Positions 6,755 through 15,197 of a stretch of 19,142 bases of DNA are shown here, one piece after another. The notes beneath the pieces are model-generated. The model ran no database searches and was not told the origin of the DNA. It worked only from the letters and a program-made list of their open reading frames with translations. Location: assembly GCA_023379725.1 (NCBI GenBank), contig JAMCPC010000052.1, forward strand, positions 1 through 19,142, given 5' to 3'. Origin of the DNA: Actinomycetota bacterium. Its GTDB lineage: Bacteria; Actinomycetota; Acidimicrobiia; Acidimicrobiales; JAMCPL01. The translations under genes were made by a program, and so were the position numbers. Numbering within the stretch: the stretch's first letter is position 1; every line of letters starts with the position of its first letter.

Positions 6755-8162
6755 AGGATTTTACCTGGAGATACTCTTCAAGGCCAAAATGACCCAACTC
6801 ACGGCCGACACCTGATTGCTTGTAGCCACCAAATGGTGCAATGGGATTGAATCCGCCACCGTTCAGGTCGACCTGTCCGGTACGCATCTTACGGCCAAAC
6901 TGTTCAGCAGTCTCCATATCGCTCGCCCATACTGCACCAGCAAGACCATATATCGTGTCATTGGCAATCCGTACAGCATCATTTTCGTCGTCGTAGGGCA
7001 GTATCGAAAGCACCGGTCCAAATATCTCTTCCTGCGCTATCGTCATAGAGCTGTCAACCTCCGAAAATACTGTAGGCTTGACGAAAAACCCTCTATCGAT
7101 ACCCTCTGGCTGTTCCGCCCCTCCTGCAATCATCTTGGCACCCTCATCAATGCCTTTCTGAATATATCCACGTACCCTGTCGCGCTGGACAGCTGAGACC
7201 AATGGACCTATACGGGTAGTAAAGTCCATCGGGTCACCTACCTTATAATTGGCAGTCTCTGCAACCACCAATTCCTCGATCTCTCCCAGCATGCTTCGCG
7301 GAACAACCATCCTGGTAAGCGCAGAGCATGTCTGGCCAGAGTTCAAAAAGCACATCGACACTCCACCTGCAACAGCTGCACTCAAATCTGCACCCGGCAG
7401 TATGACGCATGCCGACTTACCGCCAAGCTCAAGCGTCACTCTTTTCACATTCTCGGCACCCAACTGCATTACTCTCTTACCTGCTCGCGTAGAGCCAGTA
7501 AACGATACCATATCTATATCTTTATGTGACGCGATAGCCTCACCGACTACTGTGCCAGGACCGCTCACCAAGTTGAACACCCCTGGGGGTAGACCAATCT
7601 CATCGATAATATCTGCAAGTAAAAAAGCATTAAGGGGAGCAACGTCAGAGGGCTTGAGTATCACCGTACATCCTGCCGCCAGCGCAGGAGCTACCTTTGC
7701 GGCTATCTGATGTAATGGATAGTTCCACGGAGTAATTGATCCTGTAACCCCTATCGGTTCACGCACTACAAGTGAGTTAGAAATCTCCTCCTCGAAACTG
7801 AACTCAGACAAAAGCTGAGCCATCGAAGAAAAACTCATCACTGGCAAACCAACCTGCACCAAATTGGAGATTGCAAATGGAGTCCCCACTTCACCAGAGA
7901 TCAAAGAAGCCATCTCGTCAATACGTGCAGAGAGTCTCTCTTGTATCATGGACAGGAATTTGGCTCGTTCATCCCGTGAGGTGCCCGACCATTCTTTGAA
8001 TGCTTCCGTAGCAGCATATACGGCTCTATCTACATCTGCTGCATTCCCCATAGGGATACTCCCCATTACCTCCTCGGTCGTGGAATTGATGACCTCCATG
8101 GTCGACGATTCGGAAGGATCCACCCATGCCCCTCCAATATACAACTTATCACGAGTAATCAT
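6744..8162 (-). CDS. NAD(P)-dependent aldehyde dehydrogenase
   Basis: A complete cytoplasmic ALDH of 472 residues that oxidises an aldehyde to the acid. The catalytic set is intact: Asn147 in TPWNYPL, the Rossmann loop FTGSTRAG (221-228), general base Glu245 in LELGGKS, and nucleophile Cys279 in NSGQTCSALTR, then EEIFGPVLSI and a C-terminal FGGYKQSGVGRELG. These place it in the broad betaine/phenylacetaldehyde-like ALDH group; the substrate cannot be read from sequence. The start is secure, since GAAAGGAGT (8171-8179) sits 9 nt before the ATG. It stands alone, downstream of thrB on the same strand but separated by 330 bp. The 29-bp dyad at 8187-8215 suggests its own regulator. Confidence 0.93.
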   Translation of the reverse strand: MITRDKLYIGGAWVDPSESSTMEVINSTTEEVMGSIPMGNAADVDRAVYAATEAFKEWSGTSRDERAKFLSMIQERLSARIDEMASLISGEVGTPFAISNLVQVGLPVMSFSSMAQLLSEFSFEEEISNSLVVREPIGVTGSITPWNYPLHQIAAKVAPALAAGCTVILKPSDVAPLNAFLLADIIDEIGLPPGVFNLVSGPGTVVGEAIASHKDIDMVSFTGSTRAGKRVMQLGAENVKRVTLELGGKSACVILPGADLSAAVAGGVSMCFLNSGQTCSALTRMVVPRSMLGEIEELVVAETANYKVGDPMDFTTRIGPLVSAVQRDRVRGYIQKGIDEGAKMIAGGAEQPEGIDRGFFVKPTVFSEVDSSMTIAQEEIFGPVLSILPYDDENDAVRIANDTIYGLAGAVWASDMETAEQFGRKMRTGQVDLNGGGFNPIAPFGGYKQSGVGRELGHFGLEEYLQVKSFQR

Positions 8163-8186
8163 ATTTTGGTACTCCTTTCTTGTGGA

Positions 8187-8215
8187 ATCTTAAGGTTTCT
8201 GTTACCCCTTAAGAT
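8187..8215 (-). promoter_or_regulatory. 29-bp perfect dyad upstream of the aldehyde dehydrogenase gene (operator candidate)
   Basis: ATCTTAAGG (8187-8195) and CCTTAAGAT (8207-8215) are perfect 9-bp inverted arms with an 11-bp spacer, lying 8 bp beyond the strong RBS. A further half-site-like ATTTAAGAT is at 8243-8251. On the gene's strand a TAAAAT that could be a -10 lies at about 8227-8232, which would put the dyad at the transcription start. Two-arm sites of this size suit a dimeric repressor; in RNA the arms could also pair as a hairpin. Confidence 0.6.
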
Positions 8216-8467
8216 ACAACTCACTCATTTTATTCGTTTGACATTTAAGATCCTGGTCGAACCCAACTATCCGTATGCCTGTATACCTTTAGACATAAGT
8301 TTACCATGAATACCATAAAATGATCAAACCGCAAATACAGACTGGATGACGGGATTCCATGACTATGTACGAGACACTACGCTTAATCCGGTCAAGACAC
8401 GGTCAGGCACACTGCACTATCAGACACAGGACGCAGTTCAACGCACCTACAAATTGCCAGGGCGAAA
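8216..8467. other. Intergenic region between thrB and the aldehyde dehydrogenase gene, no gene seen
   Basis: Part of the 330-bp gap 8163-8492. The open frames crossing it lack a ribosome binding site and any recognisable protein pattern. It holds the outlying half-site at 8243-8251. TTGCCAG (8454-8460) can pair with CTGGCAA (8485-8491) as a weak hairpin after thrB. No tRNA or other RNA gene was recognised. Confidence 0.5.
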
Positions 8468-8511
8468 CAATTACCAGTCGGGTATCTGGCAATTACCAGT
8501 CAGGTATTTGG
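8468..8511. repeat. 22-bp tandem repeat across the thrB stop codon
   Basis: Bases 8468-8489 and 8490-8511 are adjacent copies differing at two positions (CAATTACCAGTC then G or A, GGTAT, C or T, TGG). The second copy encodes the last residues of ThrB and its TAA; the first is in the 3' untranslated region. A partial AATTGCCAG precedes them at 8452-8460. Confidence 0.9.
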
Positions 8512-9356
8512 TCGTCTATCAACAATCCACGCAGATCTGGCCTCAGCCGAAACACGCGCCCCCTTACTCCCACGCTCTTTAGAATATCGCCCCCAGCTGA
8601 CACTACCCTTGCAGCATCGGACGAGCTACATATAGCGAGCAATGTGGGACCTGCACCCGACCAGCAAGAAGCCAAGGCACCTCTCTCGAGTAGGGCAGCC
8701 ATGATCTCAGGTGCTTGAGGAAATAACGTACTACGATAATCCTGGTGCAGCCTATCTGCACATGCATCCTTGGTCAACTTTGCCGCGTCGCCGAGTCCGG
8801 CAAGCAGCATGGCCATCCTGCCCATATTAAAGGCAACATCGGAACGATGAACCATCTCTGGAAGAACCGACCTGGCTTTTTTGGTAGAAAGAGACTGATC
8901 AGGCACTAACGCAACAAACGCAAGTCTCTCATCAAGTGGAAACTTGACCACCTGTACCCTGTTCCTTATGACAGTTGCCGACACAAGACCACCGTAATAC
9001 GACGCAGCAGCATTTTCAGGATGCCCGTCTATATCCACGCCAACAGATAGAGGATCACGCGACCCTGCTGCCGCGGCCGCCGCTATCGCCAGGGCAGCAG
9101 ATGACCCCAGTCCTCTGGCTACGGGAATAGAGGATCGAACCGAAATTGCCAGCCGGTCATGTCCCACAACCTCAATAGCCACCATTGCTGCAAGATGGTT
9201 GGCATCACTGGCGAGCTCGGCGCCCTCCCCAACACTGCGAACTATCAATCTCTCCGCAGGTTCTATTGCCACCTCTATATACAGTCCGAGTGCTAGCGCA
9301 AGCACATCGAATCCCGGTCCTAAGTTCGCTGACGATGCAGGTACCCTCGCCCTCAT
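8493..9356 (-). CDS. thrB: Homoserine kinase
   Basis: This GHMP-family kinase phosphorylates homoserine with ATP, the committed step to threonine. It begins with VPASSANLGPGFDVLALALGL, the substrate-binding N-terminus. The ATP-binding glycine loop PVARGLGSSAALA is at 78-90, and the C-terminal GHMP motif reads SCWSGAGPTLLAI. The length of 287 aa is within the family range. GGAG about five bases before ATG 9356 supports the start. No thrA, thrC or other threonine gene is in the window. The gene is divergent from the D,D-carboxypeptidase across 245 bp. The final IPDW lies inside a 22-bp tandem repeat, so the last residues may be a recent addition. Confidence 0.95.
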   Translation of the reverse strand: MRARVPASSANLGPGFDVLALALGLYIEVAIEPAERLIVRSVGEGAELASDANHLAAMVAIEVVGHDRLAISVRSSIPVARGLGSSAALAIAAAAAAGSRDPLSVGVDIDGHPENAAASYYGGLVSATVIRNRVQVVKFPLDERLAFVALVPDQSLSTKKARSVLPEMVHRSDVAFNMGRMAMLLAGLGDAAKLTKDACADRLHQDYRSTLFPQAPEIMAALLERGALASCWSGAGPTLLAICSSSDAARVVSAGGDILKSVGVRGRVFRLRPDLRGLLIDDQIPDW

Positions 9357-9438
9357 ATTACTCCATTACCTTTCATCTCTCATTCATACCTCTCGTCTCT
9401 TATATACTTTTATCATGTACTTTTGTACTCTTATCACT

Positions 9439-9478
9439 CCTCATCTCACCAGTTCCACCTCATCTCACCAGCTTCCTG
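9439..9478. repeat. 14-bp direct repeat in the thrB/D,D-carboxypeptidase divergent promoter region
   Basis: CCTCATCTCACCAG occurs at 9439-9452 and 9458-9471, a 19-bp period, each followed by a TTCC-type tail. It lies in a pyrimidine-rich stretch (about 9357-9480) between divergent genes, where a regulator contacting two adjacent turns of the helix is possible. No clear -35/-10 pair is visible for either gene. Confidence 0.7.
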
Positions 9479-9601
9479 GTACACTGCACCTCACCGTATC
9501 GACAAGGAACACTTCAACTGTCGAGCGCCTTCCATATCGCCACATTATCGTTTTCGACCATCTTATACAGTCGTTAAGCTATCATATACACCGATGGTAA
9601 G

Positions 9602-11005
9602 ATGAAAAAGCGTTTGGCCATAGCCACGATACTCAGCATTGCAATATTGGGGATAGCCGCTTTGCTCTCCGCTGGCAGCTCTGCACCTCCATCGTCAAAG
9701 TCTGTACAACTGTATGCTGTTCCATCCAACGAATTGATCAGAACACTGCGCTCACAGATCGACGCACAGACAATCAGCTACATACAGATGAACCGCCCAC
9801 ACAACAATGGTATCGGTGGCAATATAAAAGAAAGCAGCGTCACAGACAACAGTACCAAAGAGGCCAGCCTCACCTCAGCCCCATCCAGTAATCCGACCAC
9901 ACATGTAAGTCCTATCCAGCTAATTACCGGCATCCCAGCTCTTGTGTGGCCTGCTGGCGGAGAGGCTGCTGTTGGGGCAGAAGGATTGAACTTTATAGAT
10001 AGCAACCGACCTGCCAGCCCGCCTGTACCTATAGCGAGCCTTACAAAAATAATGACCGCATACGTCATACTGAACGACCATCCGCTCGCTCCCGGTGAAG
10101 ATGGTCCGGCAATACGCATTGACGGAGCAGATGTAGAGACTACATATAATGACGAACTGAATGATGAAACTATAGTTCCAATCGTTCACGGTGAAATACT
10201 GACCGAGAAGCAGGCTCTGGAGGGGCTCATGATCCACTCGGCGTGCAATCTCGCATATGTGCTTGCCCGCTGGGACAGCGGTAACGTATCGGCATTCGTC
10301 GCAAAAATGAACGACATGGCTCATACATTGGGACTGGACTCCACCAGATATGTAGGCCCTGCGGGCTTTTCGCCTGGCTCGGTAAGCACAGCAACCGACT
10401 TGACCAAACTTACCATGGCTGCAATGTCGATACCGGCATTTGCACACATTGTCGACCACCCGTCTATAAACCTCCCGGATGCCGGGGCTCTCTACAATTA
10501 TGTCAGTGCTATCGGGCAGAACGGGGTGATCGGAGTCAAATCAGGGTTTACCTATCAGTCGGAAGGCTGTGTGGTACTGGCTGCTATACGCTCTGTAGGA
10601 GGAACTGAGATCACTCTGGTCGCTACTATTACAGGCCAGGGAGGTATGGATCCGTTGGGTAGTGCCCAGAATGCCGCACTGGCACTTATAGACTCTATGG
10701 CATCCCAGTTGCGTACGAACAGCACCAGCTTAACCGGCGATATCGTTGGCAATATACGACCATCATGGCTGGCAACACATAACAATGCACATAGCAATAG
10801 GGCATACTACAGCATCGTCATGTCAGGTCATATCGACCTATTGGAATGGCCTGGAGCAGAACCCAGAATAACCATACAATTCGGTAGGCAGTCCTACGCC
10901 TGCAATACCCTACACCCCAATATCCAAGTTGGAACCATGACTGCTTCACTGGGGACATTTACCTCTAGTGTGCCGCTCGTCGTTCCCCGCGTACCGCGAT
11001 GTTAA
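9602..11005 (+). CDS. D-alanyl-D-alanine carboxypeptidase (peptidase S11, PBP5-like)
   Basis: It trims the terminal D-Ala from peptidoglycan stem peptides outside the membrane. A signal or anchor sequence is at residues 4-25. A variable Ser/Thr-rich segment then leads to the catalytic domain. Ser146-L-T-Lys149 is the SxxK motif in IASLTKIMTAYVIL. Ser213-A-C-Asn216 fills the place of SxN with one extra residue. Lys313-Ser-Gly replaces the usual KTG box in IGVKSGFTYQSEGC. VAKMNDMAHTLGLDSTRY is also typical of the family. A C-terminal domain of about 100 residues follows. There is no strong RBS, only GGTAAG next to ATG 9602. The gene converges on the methyltransferase gene. Confidence 0.9.
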   Translation: MKKRLAIATILSIAILGIAALLSAGSSAPPSSKSVQLYAVPSNELIRTLRSQIDAQTISYIQMNRPHNNGIGGNIKESSVTDNSTKEASLTSAPSSNPTTHVSPIQLITGIPALVWPAGGEAAVGAEGLNFIDSNRPASPPVPIASLTKIMTAYVILNDHPLAPGEDGPAIRIDGADVETTYNDELNDETIVPIVHGEILTEKQALEGLMIHSACNLAYVLARWDSGNVSAFVAKMNDMAHTLGLDSTRYVGPAGFSPGSVSTATDLTKLTMAAMSIPAFAHIVDHPSINLPDAGALYNYVSAIGQNGVIGVKSGFTYQSEGCVVLAAIRSVGGTEITLVATITGQGGMDPLGSAQNAALALIDSMASQLRTNSTSLTGDIVGNIRPSWLATHNNAHSNRAYYSIVMSGHIDLLEWPGAEPRITIQFGRQSYACNTLHPNIQVGTMTASLGTFTSSVPLVVPRVPRC

Positions 11006-11013
11006 ATAGGCTT

Positions 11014-11212
11014 AGAGGCTCAGCGGATAGGCAGGTTGGATCAGGGAGCCGTTCATCCGGGCGAGCAGGGCAAGGCGGAGGAGGGGGGGCAGGCTGGAGC
11101 GCCTGACCGATGACGACAAACCATGACCGACTTACGCCACAGGTCATGGCTACCGATTGTCATGCGAAGTCAGGGGGGCGACAAGCCCGAGATGCCTATC
11201 CGCTGAGCCTCT
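11014..11212. repeat. 199-bp element with perfect 20-bp terminal inverted repeats
   Basis: AGAGGCTCAGCGGATAGGCA at 11014-11033 is exactly inverted at 11193-11212, and similarity continues outward through a CTTA step with one base of offset. Inside are CCATGACC/GGTCATGG arms (11121-11128, 11142-11149) with a looser outer match around them, a CAGGC/GCCTG hairpin (11090-11105), a seven-G run and a GGGC/GCCC hairpin. No ORF fits. It lies between convergent genes: its left end starts 8 bp after the carboxypeptidase stop, and its right end covers the last codons of the methyltransferase. It could be a MITE-like element, a structured RNA or a long bidirectional terminator. Confidence 0.75.
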
Positions 11213-11828
11213 TAAGCGCCACTCCTGTGATATGGGGAGATACAGGAGCGCACATAAGGCAGGGCTGGAAACGGAATCTGTGTAATGAAGTCACCTCAAA
11301 ACCACTCTCTTCTATCGCTCTAAGTGTATCTCGTGATGTGTGGCAACCAGCACCAAAGTATGGCCAGAAGGTGTCCACCGCACGTTGGATAGATGCCAGT
11401 ACTCGTTCCTGCGCCTGCACGTGTTCGTAGAATCGAAGCTCGCCACCTGGTTTCAATACACGATACATTTCCGCCAGTGCAACCCTCTGGTCCGGCACCG
11501 AACAAAGCATGAGAGATGCAACCACCGCATCAAAAACTGCATCCGCTACCGGCAAGCGGGAATCCATACCCCCTACTACCAGTACTTTTACCGGAACATC
11601 AATAGAAGCCCGAATGGCCATCGCGCGCATATGTGGTTCTGGCTCCACGGCCAACACACCGGTAACAGCATCACCATAATGGCGAAAATTGAGCCCACTA
11701 CCTGCCCCCACTTCAAGTACCCTTCCACTTATTCCAGAGAGCAACTCGTCTCGGTGGTGAGCTGCCCCCAGCCTCTCGGCACCGGGAGCAAAGCGTGAGT
11801 ACATATAGGCAAATACAGGGTGAGACAC
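11196..11828 (-). CDS. Class I SAM-dependent methyltransferase (methyltransferase type 11)
   Basis: A single Rossmann methyltransferase domain of about 210 aa. It has SHPVFAYMYSRFAPGAE at the start, motif I VLEVGAGSG at about 37-45, an acidic end of strand 2 in VLAVEPEPHM, FDAVVASLMLCSV, and MYRVLKPGGELRFYEHV. The overall pattern resembles METTL7-like/UbiE-like enzymes; the substrate is unknown. A longer frame starts at TTG 11864, but I prefer GTG 11828 because AAAAGG precedes it and relatives usually begin just before HPVFA. It is last in the uvrB-rnj-ftsK direction, about 107 bp after ftsK. Its last residues, KRLSG, are encoded inside the 20-bp inverted repeat. Confidence 0.82.
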   Translation of the reverse strand: MSHPVFAYMYSRFAPGAERLGAAHHRDELLSGISGRVLEVGAGSGLNFRHYGDAVTGVLAVEPEPHMRAMAIRASIDVPVKVLVVGGMDSRLPVADAVFDAVVASLMLCSVPDQRVALAEMYRVLKPGGELRFYEHVQAQERVLASIQRAVDTFWPYFGAGCHTSRDTLRAIEESGFEVTSLHRFRFQPCLMCAPVSPHITGVALKRLSG

Positions 11829-11935
11829 ACCGCCTTTTCTGCCGTTTCTTCCTGACTTATCCAAAGGTCTATCCGTCCAATCGATCTTCTATCTTGTCGC
11901 TCTACATTGCAAATATGCGATTAGCCTAAAGTATA

Positions 11936-14900
11936 TTATGAAGAACCATGCTGGCGTGCTCTCATCTCAGATAGCTCCTCAGGGGTCATAAGCACGGCAC
12001 GCGCCTTTGAACCCTCAGATGGACCGACAACTCCTTTACGTTCGAGGATATCCATAAGCCTACCGGCTCTGGCAAAGCCCACTTTGAGCTTGCGCTGCAA
12101 CATGGAGGTAGAACCAAGCTGAGCATTTACTACCAGTTCAAGAGCGGCATCGACCAGATCGTCGTCATCCTGCGAAGACGATGACGATACCACTGAAGTA
12201 CCGGCATCACCCAGATCAATCTCATGCCGTAACGATCCCTGACGCTTCCAGTAAGCAACTACGCTATGCACCTCATGAGTATCTACCCATGCTCCCTGGA
12301 TACGCCTGGGAACCGATGAAGAGGCTGTCAACATCAGCATATCCCCCTTGCCGATCAACCGTTCCGCTCCTGGTTGATCCAGAATGACACGGCTATCAGC
12401 CAACGAAGAGACCGCAAAAGCCAGGCGTGACGGTATATTGGCCTTGATTACACCAGTAATGACATCTACAGACGGACGCTGAGTTGCAAGTACGAGGTGT
12501 ATGCCTACTGCCCTTGCCATTTGAGCTATACGGCAGACCGACTCTTCGACATCTCGAGCCGCTACCATCATCAGGTCATTCAGCTCATCGACAACCACCA
12601 CTATGTAAGGTAACTGCTCCAGCTGGGAGTTGGGTAGCTCCTCGTCGATAGCCCCCTCTTCAATGTCGCTTCTACGCTGAAGATGAGCAAACTCACAATC
12701 CCCCGCTCCTGCACTTCCTGCTCCAAGAGCCTCTCTACAGGCATCCTCCGTTTCACAATCTCCTGGCTCACTATCATCGAAACCACGATCTCCTCCATCA
12801 CCATCCTCTGCCAAGGCATCTTCTGCCTCAACAGGTGCTACCCCTGCCTGTCCATCTTTCGGCTGATCGTCTTTCACCTCCCCATCTTTCGGCTGCTCGT
12901 CATCCAAGTCAACAGGTTCAGAATACAACGTGCTTACGGTTTCGTTATAGCCCGCAATATCACGTGCGCCAACCTCTGCCAGCAGCCTATATCTCCTGTC
13001 CATTTCATCTACTGCCCATGCAAGCGCGTTAGCTGCCTTACGCGGATCTACAACCACTTCAGTAAGGAGGTGAGGAAGACCCTTATATGGGCCTAGCTCC
13101 ACCCGTTTGGGATCTATAAGAATAAGCCTGACCTGGTCTGGAGTGGCATTGAGCAGTATTCCAGTGATCATTGAGTTTATAAAGGAGGACTTTCCTGAGC
13201 CGGTTGCACCAGATATAAGCAGATGAGGCATGTCTGCGAGGTTGGTCATTATACTCTTCCCCGATATGTCCCTGCCCAGCGGTATACTCAGTGGATGCCT
13301 TGCGGCCTTGGCCTCTTTGGTAGAGAGAAGGTCACCCAGCGTGATCAATTCTCTCTCCCGGTTGGGCACTTCTATACCTATGGCCGACTTACCGGGTATC
13401 GGAGCGAGGATACGTACATCAGGAGATGCCATTGCGTAGGCAATATCTTTGGAGAGGCTGGTAACTTTTGCCACCTTGACACCCGGACCCAACTCCAGTT
13501 CATATCTCGTAACCGTAGGGCCTACCGTAAATCCGGAAAGTCGTGTCTCTACTCCATGGGTAGCCAATGCACCGACGAGGGCACGTCCTATGTTCTCTAT
13601 ATCGCGCCTGTCGACGGCAACTTTGACTGAACGTGACAACAATTGGGTAGGCGGTAACTTCCATGCCCCCTTACTGCTAGGGCTGAATATCTTTTGCTGT
13701 ATGCCTGCCGTATATCTTTCATCTCCCCCATCGATATAATTATCTGCCCCGGTCGTCTCTCCCGTACCCGCTCTCTTCTCATCTCTATCATCATGTGCGC
13801 CCACTACAGCTGCACTCCCAACATGACTTCCTACCTCGGCTGTACCCGTATGCTCAGCATTCATGCCCGCTATATCCGACATGCCTGAATCATGAGCTGT
13901 AGAATCTTCATCACCATACAGTACGTTCCCAAAATGATCCGAGTGCTCATCTCGATGAAACTTGATGTCCACATCTGACTCATCACTATTCACAGTGTGT
14001 AACCCTTCAACGTCATGTGCAGAACCAGCAAATCCAGCATGTCCATTAGCTTCGGTAAACTCTGATACCCCTGTCATGCATTCATCTGCAGAATCCATTG
14101 GCAGGCTACTATTTGGCTGATCGAGCACGGTAAACGGCTCTTTGGGTCGCAAGATGCTCCACAGGCCAACAACCATCCCTGCCACGAAACGAAAGACCTG
14201 CCGTAAGGTAATGCCGGTAACGACCAATAGGGAGAACAACCCGATTGCAGTCAGGACGATAACTGCACCCGCTGTTCCTATACCTGCATCCAGCACTCCC
14301 CCAATACCTACGCCTATCCACCCACCTGCACCCAGTAGACTATTGGACGAATGTGCAGAGATTCCCGGAAGTCCACCGGCAATGTCGGCAAGTCCAGATA
14401 CACATCCCAGAACGACAACAGATGCTCCAGTTTGCCAGGGTAAATCTCTGACCACCCGACCGTTGAGCAAACGTGTAGGCACCACAATATATACTGCAAC
14501 AATCAGGAAGAGTGGAGGAAGGGCAAACCGAGTAACCCCCATGAACATGCCAAGAGAATGCCTAGACAGTACTCCGGCCGGGCCCAGAGAACCGACGTAA
14601 AGCGATATTGCCAGCAGTACAGCACAAAGGCCAAGTACCAGGGCAATCAGATCTATCTTGTACCGCTTTGATACAACGGCACTTCCGGTCAGAGCGTCAC
14701 CAGAAGTCTGAGCAGCTTGGCTATCGGCTGAAGCAGCTGCTACGGCTCTGGCGGCATTGCCCCTACCCGCGGAAGCGTTATTTCTGGATAGTCTACCCGC
14801 GGGAGCACTCCTTATGATTGTCTTACTGGCCGTGCTACGCGATCCCCCTCTTACGCTATGGCGGCCGCGAGGAGTATTGCTGCTACCACTCTTGCTGCTT

Positions 14901-15034
14901 CTATTGCTACTGGCGACCCTCTTGGTAGATCTTGATTTGATCGCGGTCGCCTTACGACCGTCTACCCTTCTGGAGGCCGTACTCTTACTGGCATTCTTAT
15001 TGGCGGTTTTCCGCTTAACAGATGCCGTAGCCAT
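11936..15034 (-). CDS. ftsK: DNA translocase FtsK/SpoIIIE
   Basis: Septum-anchored ATPase that pumps chromosomal DNA at division. Residues 1-125 are very basic and Ser/Ala-rich. About four or five membrane segments lie between 127 and 290, then an acidic His/Asp-rich linker to about 450. The alpha/beta motor follows: GATGSGKS (609-616, Walker A), LILIDPKRVELGPY, IVVVVDELNDLMM (811-823, Walker B; Asn replaces the usual Ala of DELADLMM) and LVLATQRPSVDVITGVIKANIP. The C-terminal gamma domain (about 955-1020) has GSTSMLQRKLKVGFARAGRL, the KOPS-reading winged helix. Residues about 702-806, between Walker A and B, form an unusual acidic low-complexity insertion. No RBS is evident before ATG 15034. 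The gene lies 163 bp after rnj. Confidence 0.95.
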   Translation of the reverse strand: MATASVKRKTANKNASKSTASRRVDGRKATAIKSRSTKRVASSNRSSKSGSSNTPRGRHSVRGGSRSTASKTIIRSAPAGRLSRNNASAGRGNAARAVAAASADSQAAQTSGDALTGSAVVSKRYKIDLIALVLGLCAVLLAISLYVGSLGPAGVLSRHSLGMFMGVTRFALPPLFLIVAVYIVVPTRLLNGRVVRDLPWQTGASVVVLGCVSGLADIAGGLPGISAHSSNSLLGAGGWIGVGIGGVLDAGIGTAGAVIVLTAIGLFSLLVVTGITLRQVFRFVAGMVVGLWSILRPKEPFTVLDQPNSSLPMDSADECMTGVSEFTEANGHAGFAGSAHDVEGLHTVNSDESDVDIKFHRDEHSDHFGNVLYGDEDSTAHDSGMSDIAGMNAEHTGTAEVGSHVGSAAVVGAHDDRDEKRAGTGETTGADNYIDGGDERYTAGIQQKIFSPSSKGAWKLPPTQLLSRSVKVAVDRRDIENIGRALVGALATHGVETRLSGFTVGPTVTRYELELGPGVKVAKVTSLSKDIAYAMASPDVRILAPIPGKSAIGIEVPNRERELITLGDLLSTKEAKAARHPLSIPLGRDISGKSIMTNLADMPHLLISGATGSGKSSFINSMITGILLNATPDQVRLILIDPKRVELGPYKGLPHLLTEVVVDPRKAANALAWAVDEMDRRYRLLAEVGARDIAGYNETVSTLYSEPVDLDDEQPKDGEVKDDQPKDGQAGVAPVEAEDALAEDGDGGDRGFDDSEPGDCETEDACREALGAGSAGAGDCEFAHLQRRSDIEEGAIDEELPNSQLEQLPYIVVVVDELNDLMMVAARDVEESVCRIAQMARAVGIHLVLATQRPSVDVITGVIKANIPSRLAFAVSSLADSRVILDQPGAERLIGKGDMLMLTASSSVPRRIQGAWVDTHEVHSVVAYWKRQGSLRHEIDLGDAGTSVVSSSSSQDDDDLVDAALELVVNAQLGSTSMLQRKLKVGFARAGRLMDILERKGVVGPSEGSKARAVLMTPEELSEMRARQHGSS
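12852..12901. repeat. 30-bp-period repeat in the acidic insertion of ftsK
   Basis: CCATCTTTCGGCTG occurs at 12852-12865 and 12882-12895, and TCGTC follows after one base in both. The period of ten codons encodes the paired DDEQPKDG and DDQPKDG units, so the insertion has grown partly by in-frame duplication. Confidence 0.75.
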
Positions 15035-15197
15035 GGCATTCAGGCACTATCTGGAACATACACATACGAACACCAGTTTACACCAATGTAATTCGCAAGT
15101 GTTGAATACGTAGAAAGCGCAATCTCTGACCTCAAATATACTCCGCATCCTTAAGCAACTGTCGCACTTACGGCAGATAGGCTAATACTCACTACGA

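Noticed and set aside
8346..8718. Plus-strand frames of 78 and 119 codons between the aldehyde dehydrogenase gene and thrB
   Set aside because: No RBS, no recognisable pattern, and much of the sequence is antisense to thrB.
9185..9605. Plus-strand frames of 60-133 codons upstream of the carboxypeptidase gene, one ending in ATGA overlap with its start
   Set aside because: Composition (Ser/His/Thr/Leu runs) follows the pyrimidine-rich DNA; no RBS or family pattern supports them.
11110..11430. 106-codon plus-strand frame across the inverted-repeat element
   Set aside because: Mostly antisense to the methyltransferase and without start-site support.
12181..14600. Many plus-strand frames of 60-152 codons opposite ftsK
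   Set aside because: Shadows of a fully convincing FtsK reading frame.
15035..15197. Possible tRNA or small RNA between ftsK and rnj
   Set aside because: No cloverleaf, strong hairpin or terminator was seen by eye in these 163 bases.
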